The notes beneath the pieces are model-generated. The model was given only the letters and a program-made list of their open reading frames with translations. It was not told the origin of the DNA and did no database searches. Positions 51,583 to 61,448 of a stretch of DNA of 64,000 nucleotides are shown piece after piece; the first letter of the stretch is position 1; each line of letters starts with the position of its first letter. The stretch comes from Salinimicrobium terrae DSM 17865 (lineage in GTDB: Bacteria > Bacteroidota > Bacteroidia > Flavobacteriales > Flavobacteriaceae). The stretch lies in assembly GCF_000424665.1 (NCBI RefSeq), contig NZ_AUKI01000016.1, positions 328,429 to 392,428 on the forward strand. Direction: 5' to 3'. The translations under genes and the position numbers were made by a program.

Positions 51583-52833
51583 TTACCAGAATGACATTCT
51601 CTCGGAGTCTAGCTTAATAAAAACAAAGAGGAGAATCGTAAAACCCCATAATCCTGAACCTCCATAGCTAAAAAATGGTAGCGGGATTCCCACGGTAGGG
51701 AAGATCCCCAGCACCATACCTATATTTACAAAGAAATGCACAAAAAGGATCCCGGCAACGCTGTAGCCGTAAACACGATTAAATTGGGATTTCTGTCTTT
51801 CAGCCATATGGATGATCCTGAGCATTAAGAAGATGAAAAGAAGCACTACAACAGAGCTTCCTACAAAGCCCCATTCCTCGCCCACTGTACTAAAGATATA
51901 GTCGGTATCCTGTTCGGGAACAAAGTTTCCTTTAGTCTGAGTGCCTTCAGTCCAACCTTTGCCAAACCAGCTTCCACTACCTACTGCTATTTCACTTTGA
52001 TTAGTGTTGTACCCTATTCCGCGGTTATCTACCTCTTTTCCGAGCACTATATTGAATCTGTCCCTGTGGCGCTGCTCAAAAATATTTTCAAAGATATAAT
52101 CGACTGAAAAGGATAGGGCAACGGCCATGATAAGAATACTTAAATAAACCATAATTCCCGTTCTCTTTCTTTTTGTGAAAAAATAGAGAAAGATCACCAG
52201 GCCAGTGGCACCAATAGACACCCAGATGGGACTTAGGACGAGAGTAAGTATGAAAACGAGAATCCCCAAAGTTCCTGTAATAAGATAAGCTCCTGAAAGA
52301 CCCTCCCTGTAAAGTGGAAAGAAAAATGCTGCAAAAACCATAGCGCTCCCTGCATCGGGTTGGGGCAGAATGATCAATGCCGGCAGAGCTATAATTATAA
52401 ATGCCTTAATCTGATCTGCCCAATTGCGAATATTCGTTTGAATATCACTAATAAATTTAGCCAGGGCAAGTGCCGTGGCTACTTTGGCAAATTCTGCCGG
52501 TTGTATTGTAAAGCTGCCTATAGCGTACCAGGATGTAGCTCCATTAATGGTCTTTCCAAAGAAAAATAATCCGATAATGGAGATTAGGGAGAAGATATAA
52601 ATGACGCTCGAAAATCGTTCGTAGAACTTTGCTTCCAGTGAGAGAAGAATAATAATTAAAAATATACTGAGAAATATGAACAGCATCTGCTTTCCATAAA
52701 CTTTATCAAGGTCAAAAAAGGATGTGGCGGTATCGTCCAGAGATGCAGAGTATATATTAACCCAGCCTATGATTACCAGCAAGAAATAAATGAGGATTGT
52801 AAGCCAGTCAAACTGGGAGATCGTCTTGGGCAT
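51583..52833 (-). CDS. rodA: Rod shape-determining peptidoglycan polymerase RodA
   Basis: SEDS-family glycosyltransferase of 416 residues with ten membrane helices. Family marks include TIQPAEFAKVATALALAKF near 108-126, DTDYIFSTVGEEWGFVGS near 306-323 and FPTVGIPLPFFSYGGSG near 378-394. It polymerises cell-wall glycan together with PBP2, encoded 2 bp upstream, within the elongasome. It is the last gene of the mre/mrd unit; about 300 bp without a clear gene or signal follow on its downstream side. Confidence 0.95.
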   Translation of the reverse strand: MPKTISQFDWLTILIYFLLVIIGWVNIYSASLDDTATSFFDLDKVYGKQMLFIFLSIFLIIILLSLEAKFYERFSSVIYIFSLISIIGLFFFGKTINGATSWYAIGSFTIQPAEFAKVATALALAKFISDIQTNIRNWADQIKAFIIIALPALIILPQPDAGSAMVFAAFFFPLYREGLSGAYLITGTLGILVFILTLVLSPIWVSIGATGLVIFLYFFTKRKRTGIMVYLSILIMAVALSFSVDYIFENIFEQRHRDRFNIVLGKEVDNRGIGYNTNQSEIAVGSGSWFGKGWTEGTQTKGNFVPEQDTDYIFSTVGEEWGFVGSSVVVLLFIFLMLRIIHMAERQKSQFNRVYGYSVAGILFVHFFVNIGMVLGIFPTVGIPLPFFSYGGSGLWGFTILLFVFIKLDSERMSFW

Positions 52834-52835
52834 AA

Positions 52836-54704
52836 TTACTGGTTAATTCTAAAAGGTTCCCCAGTGAGAGGTTTTGCGTACTCATCTTCCAGACTGTGAG
52901 TAAGGATCCAGTCCTCCATGTCTGTACGGGTAATCTCTCCTTTTAGATACTTCTCAATTATTAATCCGGCAATTCGGCCGGCGTAGCGTCCTCCCCAATA
53001 TCCATTTTCTACAAAAACTGCTAATGCAATCTTTGGGTTATCTACAGGGGCAAAGGCAACAAAGATCGAGTGATCTGTTAGTTGAACTCTTTTCCCATCG
53101 ATCCTGGTAAAGTTCTCGGCTGTTCCGGTTTTACCTGCTATCTCTATGCCGGGGATACGGAGTGCAGCTGCCGTACCCGATTTATATACTTCGTGCATTC
53201 CTTCTACTACCGGTCCAAAATGCTCGGGGTCTATGGTAGTGATTTTCTTCTCGGTGAATTCTTTTTCCTTTATGGAACTTCCTTCAATTTCTTTTAGGAT
53301 ATGTGGGGTGTAGAACCAGCCACGGTTAGCAATTGCCGCGGTCATGTTGGCCAATTGTATAGGTGTCATTAGCACTTCTCCCTGCCCAATTGCATTCGAA
53401 AGGGTCGCTGTTGAAAACCACTTATAAGTAGGAAAATTGTAGATCTGGTTGTAGTAGTCTGAAGTAGGTATCTTTCCCGGCCTTCCTGTAGACAAGTCAG
53501 AACCGAGATAACCACCCAGTCCAAAACTTTCCAAATGATTAGCCCAGGTATCTACACCTTCCTGAGGAGTAGGATATTTCTCTATAATTCTACGGTAAAC
53601 ATTTGCAAAATATGCGTTACAGGATTGTGCGATTCCCGGAACCATGTCGAGTGGACCGGCGTGTGGGTGGCACCCCATTTTTCTGCCTCTTCCATAGAAA
53701 TATCCTCCATGACAGGAAAAACGTTCCTCGGTAGTTACCACATCCTCTTGTAGGGCGATTAATGCATTAATTGTTTTAAACGGCGAGCCTGGAGGGTATT
53801 CTGCTAAAAGTCCACGGTCAAAGAGTGGCTTGGAAATCGAATCCAGCCACAGTTTTGTGAAATTTTCAGATCTTTTACGACCTACAAGGGCGGCGGGATC
53901 ATAATTGGGAGCAGTAACCAGCGCCAGGATCTCTCCTGTTGCCGGTTCTATAGCAACAATACCGCCTCTTTTGTTTTCCATGAGAATTTCACCGTATTTC
54001 TGAAGCTCTGCATCAATAGTAATAGTGATGTCATTCCCTTTTTTTGGAAGAGTGTCAAAAATGCCTTCTTTATAAGGTCCCAGGTCACGGTTAAATCTAT
54101 CTTTTTGAATATATTTTACACCTTTTACCCCTCGCAATAGTTCTTCATAGTAACCTTCAACACCTTGTCTGCCTATGAGGTCACCAGATATATAATACGG
54201 ATTTTCACTAACGATACGCTGGTTGACTTCGGCAATGTATCCAAGCACATTAGCGCCGTGCTCTGTATAATAGTCCCTCAATGATCGTTTCTGAATGTAG
54301 AATCCTTCATATTTACGCATTTTTTCGGCGAGGTATGCATATTCGCTTTTTGTGAGCTGAGGAATTACTACCGAAGGCAGGCGTGGAGAATAAATTTTTG
54401 CTTTATCCAGCCGCTCTACTAATTGGTCCGGAGTAATGCTTAATATATTACAAAGTTCTGTGGTGTCGAAAGGTTTGAGGTTGCGTGGAATCACCATGAC
54501 GTCATAAGAGGGCTGGTTAGAAACCAGGAGCTCTCCATTGCGATCATAAATAAAACCGCGTTGTGGATAGTCATAAACAACTTTAATGGCATTATTCTCA
54601 GAGAGTCCTACAAAGGAGTCATCCAACACTTGCAGGTAGAAAAGCCTGGCCAGAAATATAATTCCGGAAGTGATGACTATTATGTAGAGTAGAATTTTTC
54701 TCAT
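52836..54704 (-). CDS. mrdA: Penicillin-binding protein 2
   Basis: Elongasome transpeptidase, 622 residues. It has a single N-terminal membrane segment (about 5-25), the dimerisation domain with LVSNQPSYDVMVIPRNL, and the transpeptidase domain: SxxK as SPFK in YPPGSPFKTI (about 308), SxN in SCNAYF, and KTG in AGKTGTAENF. Overlaps mreD by 4 bp. It cross-links glycan made by RodA in rod-shaped growth. Confidence 0.96.
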   Translation of the reverse strand: MRKILLYIIVITSGIIFLARLFYLQVLDDSFVGLSENNAIKVVYDYPQRGFIYDRNGELLVSNQPSYDVMVIPRNLKPFDTTELCNILSITPDQLVERLDKAKIYSPRLPSVVIPQLTKSEYAYLAEKMRKYEGFYIQKRSLRDYYTEHGANVLGYIAEVNQRIVSENPYYISGDLIGRQGVEGYYEELLRGVKGVKYIQKDRFNRDLGPYKEGIFDTLPKKGNDITITIDAELQKYGEILMENKRGGIVAIEPATGEILALVTAPNYDPAALVGRKRSENFTKLWLDSISKPLFDRGLLAEYPPGSPFKTINALIALQEDVVTTEERFSCHGGYFYGRGRKMGCHPHAGPLDMVPGIAQSCNAYFANVYRRIIEKYPTPQEGVDTWANHLESFGLGGYLGSDLSTGRPGKIPTSDYYNQIYNFPTYKWFSTATLSNAIGQGEVLMTPIQLANMTAAIANRGWFYTPHILKEIEGSSIKEKEFTEKKITTIDPEHFGPVVEGMHEVYKSGTAAALRIPGIEIAGKTGTAENFTRIDGKRVQLTDHSIFVAFAPVDNPKIALAVFVENGYWGGRYAGRIAGLIIEKYLKGEITRTDMEDWILTHSLEDEYAKPLTGEPFRINQ

Positions 54705-55207
54705 CTGGATCGTTTGTTGAATAATGCAAGCGTTAGGAAGACCAGAATTATTGTAAACACTGCAGAAAAAATTGTTTTTTTAAGAAGTAGCAATAAATGT
54801 GCAAAATTGAAAAATTCCAATAGAAACATTATAAAATGATGTACCAGCACAAGGATCATTACATAACTTATTCTTGCTCCAGGCTGTGTACTGGAGAATT
54901 TAATGGTTTGGTAATCATAACTCACTCCAAAGGAAAAGCGCAGGATGACAGGACGAATGTAAGCGGCTACCACACATGCTGCAGCATTGATGCCGCCGCT
55001 GTCTTCAAAGATGTCAATTCCCCAGCCCAGGAGGAAACTTAAAAAAATAAAAAGTGTTTGATTACCATTAAAGGGATACAGGATAATAAAGAGAACATAC
55101 AGGTAAGGATTAACGTAGCCAAGAAAATTAATATTATTCAACAACAGTACCTGTACCAATATGAGCACTACGAATCGGAGAGCATTGGTGGCAATAACAC
55201 TATTCAT
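54701..55207 (-). CDS. mreD: Rod shape-determining protein MreD
   Basis: A 168-residue integral membrane protein with five or more hydrophobic segments (for example FVVLILVQVLLLNNINFLGY). MreD is poorly conserved, so the assignment leans on position between mreC and mrdA; the start overlaps the mreC stop by 8 bp. It stabilises the MreC-RodA-PBP2 assembly. Confidence 0.9.
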   Translation of the reverse strand: MNSVIATNALRFVVLILVQVLLLNNINFLGYVNPYLYVLFIILYPFNGNQTLFIFLSFLLGWGIDIFEDSGGINAAACVVAAYIRPVILRFSFGVSYDYQTIKFSSTQPGARISYVMILVLVHHFIMFLLEFFNFAHLLLLLKKTIFSAVFTIILVFLTLALFNKRSR

Positions 55208-56027
55208 CCTTGGAAAGATTTTGCAGAGCTTTTATTTCGCTCTGGCTGGTATTTTCAATGACATAAACATAACCAAGGTTGGTCATATCATTAAATAATT
55301 CAATGTTTATGTTGTAATAACTTTCACTTTGATCGAGAGAAAAGTTTTTAATTGAGCCGATAGGTAAACCTTTGGGGAAAATAAGAGAGCGTCCTCCCGT
55401 GATAATAGTATCTCCTTCGGCTATTGGTGCAACAGAGGGCACATCGGTAAGTTGGACAACGTTTGGATCATCACCATTCCAGATTAATGTTCCAAAATGG
55501 TTGGAGTTTTTAAGCTGGGCATTAATCCGTGAGTTAGAGTTGAGAATGGAAATAACTGTAGAATAATTTGGTGAAACATTTTCTACAATTCCCACAATTC
55601 CCCTGCTGGTCACTACACCCATATCCCCTTCAATTCCATCTCGTGCCCCACTCTTAAGGGTAAGATAGTTGTTTACTTTCGCATAGTTATTATTAATGAC
55701 TTCTGAAGCTCTAAAAATATAATCGGCATTAAAGCTGCTCGTATCCTTATAAGTCTGAATTTCCAAAGAATCTTCGAATCCGGCAAGGCGGGTACGGAGT
55801 CTTTCATTCTCTTCCAGCAAACGCAGGTTGTACTCTTCGAGGTGAAAATAACTGTTGATGTTGCTTGTCCAGCTATAAATCCCACCACTCATAAAATTGG
55901 CAGAACTAATAAATTTACTTTTTTGATAAGAGTGGGACTGGATGGTCAGGAACAGGGAAAAAGTCAGCAGCAATAAGAATAGAATATTGTTCTTATTGCG
56001 AATAAGAAAATTAATTATTTGCTGCAT
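55200..56027 (-). CDS. mreC: Rod shape-determining protein MreC
   Basis: A 275-residue periplasmic scaffold with one N-terminal membrane anchor (about 13-30), a coiled-coil (about 58-85; EYNLRLLEENERLRTRLAGF) and two beta domains with the family marks GDMGVVTSRGIVGIVENVS (about 131-149) and GDTIITGGRSLIFPKGLPIG (about 205-224). It lies 9 bp after mreB and overlaps mreD. It links MreB filaments to the wall synthases. Confidence 0.94.
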   Translation of the reverse strand: MQQIINFLIRNKNNILFLLLLTFSLFLTIQSHSYQKSKFISSANFMSGGIYSWTSNINSYFHLEEYNLRLLEENERLRTRLAGFEDSLEIQTYKDTSSFNADYIFRASEVINNNYAKVNNYLTLKSGARDGIEGDMGVVTSRGIVGIVENVSPNYSTVISILNSNSRINAQLKNSNHFGTLIWNGDDPNVVQLTDVPSVAPIAEGDTIITGGRSLIFPKGLPIGSIKNFSLDQSESYYNINIELFNDMTNLGYVYVIENTSQSEIKALQNLSKDE

Positions 56028-56036
56028 AAGCTACTC

Positions 56037-57065
56037 CTACTTTATCAAGATCCCCTTGTAACGATGAAGGGTTTTCAGGCAAATTCCTGTCCCGCGAACA
56101 ACTGCCCGTAAAGGATCTTCGGCGATATAAACGGGAAGATCGGTCTTTTGTGATAGTCTCTTATCCAGACCACGCAGCATGGATCCTCCACCGGCAAGGT
56201 AGATCCCGGTATTGTAAATGTCGGCTGCAAGTTCCGGCGGAGTTTGTGAAAGGGTTTCCATCACTGCATCTTCGATCCTTAGGATCGATTTATCCAGGGC
56301 CTTGGCAATCTCGCGATATGAAATGTTGACCTGCTTTGGTTTTCCTGTAAGCAGATCCCTTCCCTGTACATTCATTTCATCTGGCGGCACCTCTAGATCT
56401 TCGGTGGCAGCACCAATCTGGATTTTAATTTTTTCAGCAGTACGTTCACCAACATAAAGGTTGTGTTGCGTACGCATGTAATAAACAATATCGTTAGTGA
56501 AAACGTCCCCTGCAATCTTTACAGACTTATCGCAAACAATTCCTCCAAGCGCGATCACTGCAATCTCGGTAGTACCACCCCCTATATCTACAATCATGTT
56601 TCCTTTTGGCTGCATAATATCCACTCCAATTCCAATTGCCGCAGCCATTGGTTCGTGGATTAGATAAACCTCTTTCCCATTAACTCTTTCGGCACTTTCT
56701 TTTACTGCACGCATCTCCACCTCTGTAATTCCCGATGGGATACAAATCACCATCCTTAAAGCAGGTGTGAACATCTTCTTTTTAAGAGCGGGAATTTCCC
56801 TAATGAACATGGTAAGCATCTTTTCGCTCGCATCAAAATCGGCTATTACTCCGTCTTTTAAAGGGCGAATAGTTTTGATATTCTCATGGGTTTTTCCCTG
56901 CATCATCGCAGCTTCTTTCCCTACAGCTATAATCTTACCTGTTGTACGGTGACGGGCAACAATAGAGGGACTGTCCACCACAACCTTGTCATTGTGTATA
57001 ATAAGAGTATTCGCAGTTCCTAAATCTATAGCAATTTCTTCAGTGAGAAAATCGAAAAATCCCAT
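56037..57065 (-). CDS. mreB: Rod shape-determining actin homologue MreB
   Basis: A 342-residue actin-fold ATPase. Nucleotide-binding marks are EIAIDLGTANTLI (10-22), VDIGGGTTEIAVIALGG near 163-179 and GIYLAGGGSMLRGLD near 286-300. It forms filaments that place elongasome synthesis. First of the five-gene cell-shape operon mreB-mreC-mreD-mrdA-rodA and 39 bp after purH, with which it may be co-transcribed. Confidence 0.97.
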   Translation of the reverse strand: MGFFDFLTEEIAIDLGTANTLIIHNDKVVVDSPSIVARHRTTGKIIAVGKEAAMMQGKTHENIKTIRPLKDGVIADFDASEKMLTMFIREIPALKKKMFTPALRMVICIPSGITEVEMRAVKESAERVNGKEVYLIHEPMAAAIGIGVDIMQPKGNMIVDIGGGTTEIAVIALGGIVCDKSVKIAGDVFTNDIVYYMRTQHNLYVGERTAEKIKIQIGAATEDLEVPPDEMNVQGRDLLTGKPKQVNISYREIAKALDKSILRIEDAVMETLSQTPPELAADIYNTGIYLAGGGSMLRGLDKRLSQKTDLPVYIAEDPLRAVVRGTGICLKTLHRYKGILIK

Positions 57066-57104
57066 GTTAAGTTAATTAGTTGAGGTTTGGTAAATGTAAT
57101 AAAT

Positions 57105-58631
57105 TTAATGTTTAAAATGCCTCGTGCCGGTCATTACCATTGCAAGATTGTTTTCATTGCAATAGTCAATACTAAGCTGGTCTTTAATGGATCCACCGGG
57201 TTGAATTACAGCAGTGATTCCTGCATTATCTGCAATTTCAACACAATCGGGAAAGGGAAAAAATGCATCACTCGCCATTACTGCTCCACGGAGATCAAAC
57301 TCAAAGGATTTTGCCTTGTCAATACTTTGCCGCAAGGCATCAACCCTGGAAGTCTGCCCCGTTCCGCTCGCCAGTAACTGATTATTCTTTACCAGAACTA
57401 TAGTATTGGACTTAGTATGTTTACAAATCTTTGAGGCAAACAACAGGTCATTTAACTCCTGTTGGGAAGGTTTATTGTTGGTTGAAAAGGTTAATTCTTC
57501 TTTAATGTCGGTTTTTAAATCCTTGTCCTGTACTAAAATTCCATTCAAGCATGTGCGTACAAGCTGTTGCGGCAGTTCTGTTTCCTTCTGAACCAGTAGC
57601 ACCCTGTTTTTTTTGCTTTTTAGAATATCCAGAGTTGCTTCGGAATAACCGGGAGCTATGACAACCTCACAAAAAAGTTCATTTATCTCTTCGGCAGTTG
57701 CTTTGTCAATTTCGGTATTGCCGATCAGAATTCCGCCAAAAGCTGAAACCGGATCTCCTGCCAGAGCATCTTTATACGCCTGAAGCAAAGTTCCCCTCTG
57801 GGCCAGTCCGCAGGCGTTGTTGTGCTTTAAAATAGCAAAAGTGGGATTTTCATTCCGGAATTCATTCATCAGGTTTACCGCTGCATCTACATCGAGCAGG
57901 TTGTTATATGAAAGTTCTTTTCCGTGCAGCTTATCGAACATTGTAGAAAAGTCCCCGTAAAAATGCCCTTTTTGATGGGGGTTCTCGCCATATCTCAATT
58001 CCAAACCTCCGTTATAGCTTTTCTTAAAGGCAAATTCTTCGGTATTTAAATAATTGAAAATAGCGGTATCATAGTGAGAAGAAACATTGAAAGCTTTGGC
58101 CGCAAATCTCTTACGGTCGCTCAAGCTTATTTTTCCCTTGCCTTCAGAAATGAGCTGCAAAAATTCAGCATAATCATCAACTGAAGATACGCAGGTAACG
58201 TCTTTAAAGTTCTTGGCAGCTGCTCTAATCAGGGAGATACCGCCGATATCTATTTTTTCAATAATATCTTCTTTTGAAGCACCAGAAGCTACTGTTTTTT
58301 CAAAGGGATAAAGATCCACGATCACAATATCGATCTGCGGAATTTCATATTGCTCTAGTTCAGCTTTGTCCTGCTCATTTTCGCTACGGTTCAAAATTCC
58401 GCCAAACACCTTTGGGTGCAAAGTTTTAACCCTTCCGCCCAGTATAGAAGGGTAAGAGGTGATGTCTTCAACCGGTACCACGTCTATTCCCAGATCTTTA
58501 ATAAACTTTTCGGTTCCTCCCGTGGAATAGATGGTAATATTGAGTTCATTCAGCTCTTTAACAACGGGTTCCAGCCCATCTTTACTAAAGACAGAAATAA
58601 GTGCAGATTTCGCCGATTTAAAGTCGCTCAT
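57105..58631 (-). CDS. purH: Bifunctional AICAR transformylase / IMP cyclohydrolase PurH
   Basis: Last two steps of purine synthesis. The 508-residue protein has an MGS-like N-terminal domain with IYSTGGTEKFIKDLGI (34-49) and LGGRVKTLHPKVFGGIL near 64-80, and the AICARFT domain with LRYGENPHQKGHFYGDF, ILKHNNACGLAQRGTL and the closing motif near SDAFFPFPDCVEIA. It is divergent from the ABC permease gene; a TAnnTTTG box (58654-58661) precedes it. Confidence 0.96.
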   Translation of the reverse strand: MSDFKSAKSALISVFSKDGLEPVVKELNELNITIYSTGGTEKFIKDLGIDVVPVEDITSYPSILGGRVKTLHPKVFGGILNRSENEQDKAELEQYEIPQIDIVIVDLYPFEKTVASGASKEDIIEKIDIGGISLIRAAAKNFKDVTCVSSVDDYAEFLQLISEGKGKISLSDRKRFAAKAFNVSSHYDTAIFNYLNTEEFAFKKSYNGGLELRYGENPHQKGHFYGDFSTMFDKLHGKELSYNNLLDVDAAVNLMNEFRNENPTFAILKHNNACGLAQRGTLLQAYKDALAGDPVSAFGGILIGNTEIDKATAEEINELFCEVVIAPGYSEATLDILKSKKNRVLLVQKETELPQQLVRTCLNGILVQDKDLKTDIKEELTFSTNNKPSQQELNDLLFASKICKHTKSNTIVLVKNNQLLASGTGQTSRVDALRQSIDKAKSFEFDLRGAVMASDAFFPFPDCVEIADNAGITAVIQPGGSIKDQLSIDYCNENNLAMVMTGTRHFKH

Positions 58632-58653
58632 TGTGTTGGTTTTGTTGAGGTTG

Positions 58654-58661
58654 CAAAAGTA
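58654..58661 (-). promoter_or_regulatory. Putative Bacteroidota-type -7 box of purH
   Basis: TACTTTTG on the minus strand matches TAnnTTTG, 23 bp before the purH ATG. The -33 element is less clear. Confidence 0.4.
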
Positions 58662-58778
58662 ATTATTTCGATATTAAATTAAAGGGCTGCTGCCTTTAAT
58701 TATATATTTATTTTGTAACGAATTTTCAAAGCCGGCGTCTTATTAAGGGCAGGTTTGTAATAACACAGAAAAAGTACG

Positions 58779-60032
58779 ATGTTAATATATTTAAGGGTTC
58801 TTAAAGAGAGTTTTTTTTTCGCTATTAGCGCTCTGGTAAACAATAAACTACGAACCATGCTGTCTCTCCTGGGAGTGACCATTGGAATCTTTTCTATAAT
58901 AGCAGTACTTGCGGCGGTAGATTCACTGGAAAAGGAGATAAAAGGCAGTCTTAGCTCGCTGGACAATAGTACCATGATCCTTACCCGCTTTTCCTTCGGT
59001 CCAACCGAGGTGCCACAATGGAAAAGAGAACAGTTTCCCGACGTGAGTTATGAAGAATACGAATATCTCAGTCGCTCTGTCCCCGATGTCTCAGCTATGG
59101 CCTATGTCCTAAATGTGCCCCAGGAAAATATTAAATACAGTGATAAAACTGCATCAAATGTTGGAATAGGCGCAGTTTCCTCAGAATATTATGATATTGA
59201 AGCTTTGAAAATTGAAGAAGGCAGGTTCTTTAATATGGCCGAGGCAGCGAGCGGTAGCCCTGTTATTGTCCTTGGTCATGATGTTTATGAGAATCTTTTT
59301 GGAAACAGCAATGCACTGGGGGAACAGGTACGGCTCTATGGAAGAAAATTTACTGTAATAGGGGTCCTGGAAAAAAAAGGAGCCAGTCTCTTTGGAGGAA
59401 GTCATGACACGAATGTTTTTGTGCCGGTGAACGTGGTAAGGAGGATATACGGCGGAAGTAACCGCGGTACATTTCCGCAGGTGGTCATTAAGCCGTCTCC
59501 CGATGTTGACAGCAATGAATTAATAGCTTATATCTCTCAACAACTACGCAATTTCCGGGGATTGAGACGGGATGATATCAATAACTTTTTTGTGAATCAG
59601 CTGGAAGGATTTACAGATCTTATTGATAACATGACCGGTCAGCTGAATTTCTTTGGATTAATCATTAGCGGTTTCTCCCTCCTGGTAGGGGGTTTTGGAA
59701 TTGCCAACATCATGTTTGTAAGTGTGAAGGAACGCACCAACCTAATTGGGATCCAAAAATCACTTGGAGCCAAAAACAAGTTTATCCTTTTTCAGTTTTT
59801 GTTTGAAGCGATCATTCTTTCGGTCATTGGTGGATTAATAGGGCTATTTCTGGTTTGGCTTGGAGTTCTTGTCGCGTCTCAACTGACCGACAGTTTTGAA
59901 TTTGTCCTTTCCCCCTGGAACATGTTTATTGGTACTGCGGTATCGGCAGTTATTGGATTAGTGTCAGGAATAGTACCGGCGATTTCTGCTTCAAAACTTG
60001 ATCCTGTCGAAGCGATTAGAACCGGGATGTAA
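58779..60032 (+). CDS. MacB-like ABC transporter permease
   Basis: A 417-residue FtsX/MacB-type permease: one membrane helix near 25-45, a large periplasmic MacB-PCD domain (about 50-280), then three helices ending SAVIGLVSGIVPAISASKLD. The N-terminal motif LRTMLSLLGVTIGIFSIIAV and the C-terminal DPVEAIRTGM are family hallmarks. These permeases work with a separate ATPase, which is not adjacent; it may be encoded elsewhere. Likely exports a lipoprotein, peptide or lipid, or signals mechanically; substrate unknown. Confidence 0.9.
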   Translation: MLIYLRVLKESFFFAISALVNNKLRTMLSLLGVTIGIFSIIAVLAAVDSLEKEIKGSLSSLDNSTMILTRFSFGPTEVPQWKREQFPDVSYEEYEYLSRSVPDVSAMAYVLNVPQENIKYSDKTASNVGIGAVSSEYYDIEALKIEEGRFFNMAEAASGSPVIVLGHDVYENLFGNSNALGEQVRLYGRKFTVIGVLEKKGASLFGGSHDTNVFVPVNVVRRIYGGSNRGTFPQVVIKPSPDVDSNELIAYISQQLRNFRGLRRDDINNFFVNQLEGFTDLIDNMTGQLNFFGLIISGFSLLVGGFGIANIMFVSVKERTNLIGIQKSLGAKNKFILFQFLFEAIILSVIGGLIGLFLVWLGVLVASQLTDSFEFVLSPWNMFIGTAVSAVIGLVSGIVPAISASKLDPVEAIRTGM

Positions 60033-60045
60033 ATTTTGGTCCTAC

Positions 60046-60079
60046 TTGGTATAACATAATACTATTTTATGTAGATTTG
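60046..60079 (+). promoter_or_regulatory. Candidate promoter of the serine hydrolase gene
   Basis: TTG at 60046-60048, then TAGATTTG (matching TAnnTTTG) at 60072-60079, 36 bp before the ATG at 60115. Confidence 0.45.
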
Positions 60080-60114
60080 TTTTTCAATCAATTAATCATA
60101 TAAACAAAACGAAC

Positions 60115-61431
60115 ATGAATAAATTATTAATCTTACTAACTTTTAGTTGTGCTCTCATTGCCGGAGCACAGGACTTTGACCGGCAAAAAATGGACAGCCT
60201 CTTTTCCGTCGTTGAAGAAAACAACAAAGGGATGGGTAGCTTCGCTATTCATAAGAATGGGGAGCCGGTTTACAGGGAAGCCATTGGCTATGGTGATATA
60301 GCTAAAAACATTGAAGCAGATGCCCGTACAAAGTATCGTATTGGATCAATTTCCAAGACGTTTACTGCAGCCTTGATCCTGCAATTAGTAGAAGAAGGAA
60401 AACTGTCACTGGATACCAAATTGTCCAGGTTTTATCCTAATATTCCTAATGCTGAAAAGATTTCCATCGAAGATATGTTAAGACATCAAAGCGGACTTTT
60501 TAATTTCACCAATGAGAAAGCTTATTTGGATTACATGGAACAACCTAAATCTAAGGAGGAGCTTCTCGCAGTTTTCAGAGCACATGAACCTTCGTTTGAA
60601 CCAGGGGAAAAGAATGATTATTCAAACACAAATTATGTACTTCTTTCTTTAATTCTGCAAGATGTGGAAAATGACAGCTATGCGGAGGTGCTTAAAAAGA
60701 GAATTTTGGAACCACTCAATTTGGCCGACACCTACTACGGAAGTAAAATAAATTCAGATCACTCCGAAGCTTATTCTTATCAAAAGAAAAAAGATTGGGA
60801 ACCTGCAACCGAAACCGATATGAGCATCCCCATGGGAGCAGGCGCAATAGTTTCCACTCCTTCAGATCTTAATTCCTTTTTTACAGCCTTGTTTAAGGGA
60901 GAAGTACTTAAGCCAGAAACCTTGGAAAAGATGAAAACTTTCGAAAATGGATATGGAATGGGCCTTTTCAGTTTTCCCTTTAACGAGAAAACTTTATATG
61001 GCCATACCGGGGGAATTGACGGATTCAATTCTATGAGCATGTACTATCCCGAGGAAAATTTGGCTGTTTCCTATATTTCCAACGGTACAGATTTTTCACC
61101 AAATGAAATTTTAATTGGCGCTATGAGCATATTCTGGGGGTTGGATTATACGCTACCCTCTTTTGAACCAGTTATAGAAGTTCCGGAAGAAAAGCTTAAA
61201 GAATATGCAGGAACTTATGGAAGTAAAACATTTCCTTTAAAAGTGAATATATTTGTGGAGGACGGAACTTTAATGGGACAGGCCACGGGACAACCTTCCT
61301 TTCCATTAGAAGCTTATGATGAAGATAAATTCCAATTTATAAGAGCCGGATTAAAACTTGAATTCAGTCCACAGGAGGATAAAATGACACTGCTGCAGGC
61401 CGGCAATACTTATGAACTTTCCCGGGAATAG
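60115..61431 (+). CDS. Serine hydrolase, beta-lactamase/AmpC-like family
   Basis: A 438-residue exported hydrolase with signal peptide (residues 1-18, ALIAGAQ). Active-site marks: SISK (S78, K81), YSN (169-171) and HTGG near 299-303, in the order of class C beta-lactamases and DD-peptidases. A C-terminal domain (about 355-438, LKEYAGTYGSKTFPLKVNIF) is a lipocalin-like extension common in such esterase or D-aminopeptidase-like proteins. It acts outside the cytoplasm; the substrate is unknown. Confidence 0.86.
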   Translation: MNKLLILLTFSCALIAGAQDFDRQKMDSLFSVVEENNKGMGSFAIHKNGEPVYREAIGYGDIAKNIEADARTKYRIGSISKTFTAALILQLVEEGKLSLDTKLSRFYPNIPNAEKISIEDMLRHQSGLFNFTNEKAYLDYMEQPKSKEELLAVFRAHEPSFEPGEKNDYSNTNYVLLSLILQDVENDSYAEVLKKRILEPLNLADTYYGSKINSDHSEAYSYQKKKDWEPATETDMSIPMGAGAIVSTPSDLNSFFTALFKGEVLKPETLEKMKTFENGYGMGLFSFPFNEKTLYGHTGGIDGFNSMSMYYPEENLAVSYISNGTDFSPNEILIGAMSIFWGLDYTLPSFEPVIEVPEEKLKEYAGTYGSKTFPLKVNIFVEDGTLMGQATGQPSFPLEAYDEDKFQFIRAGLKLEFSPQEDKMTLLQAGNTYELSRE

Positions 61432-61448
61432 ATAAATCCTGGAAGGAC

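Noticed and set aside
54052..54076. GTGTCAAAAATGCC in mrdA, similar to the left half of the repeat
   Set aside because: It encodes the expected GIFDTLP stretch of PBP2 and has no right arm; coincidence in coding sequence.
58677..58701. Perfect hairpin AATTAAAGG/CCTTTAATT between purH and the ABC permease
   Set aside because: It lies upstream of both divergent genes and has no good T-run, so it is not a terminator; I had no basis to call it an operator.
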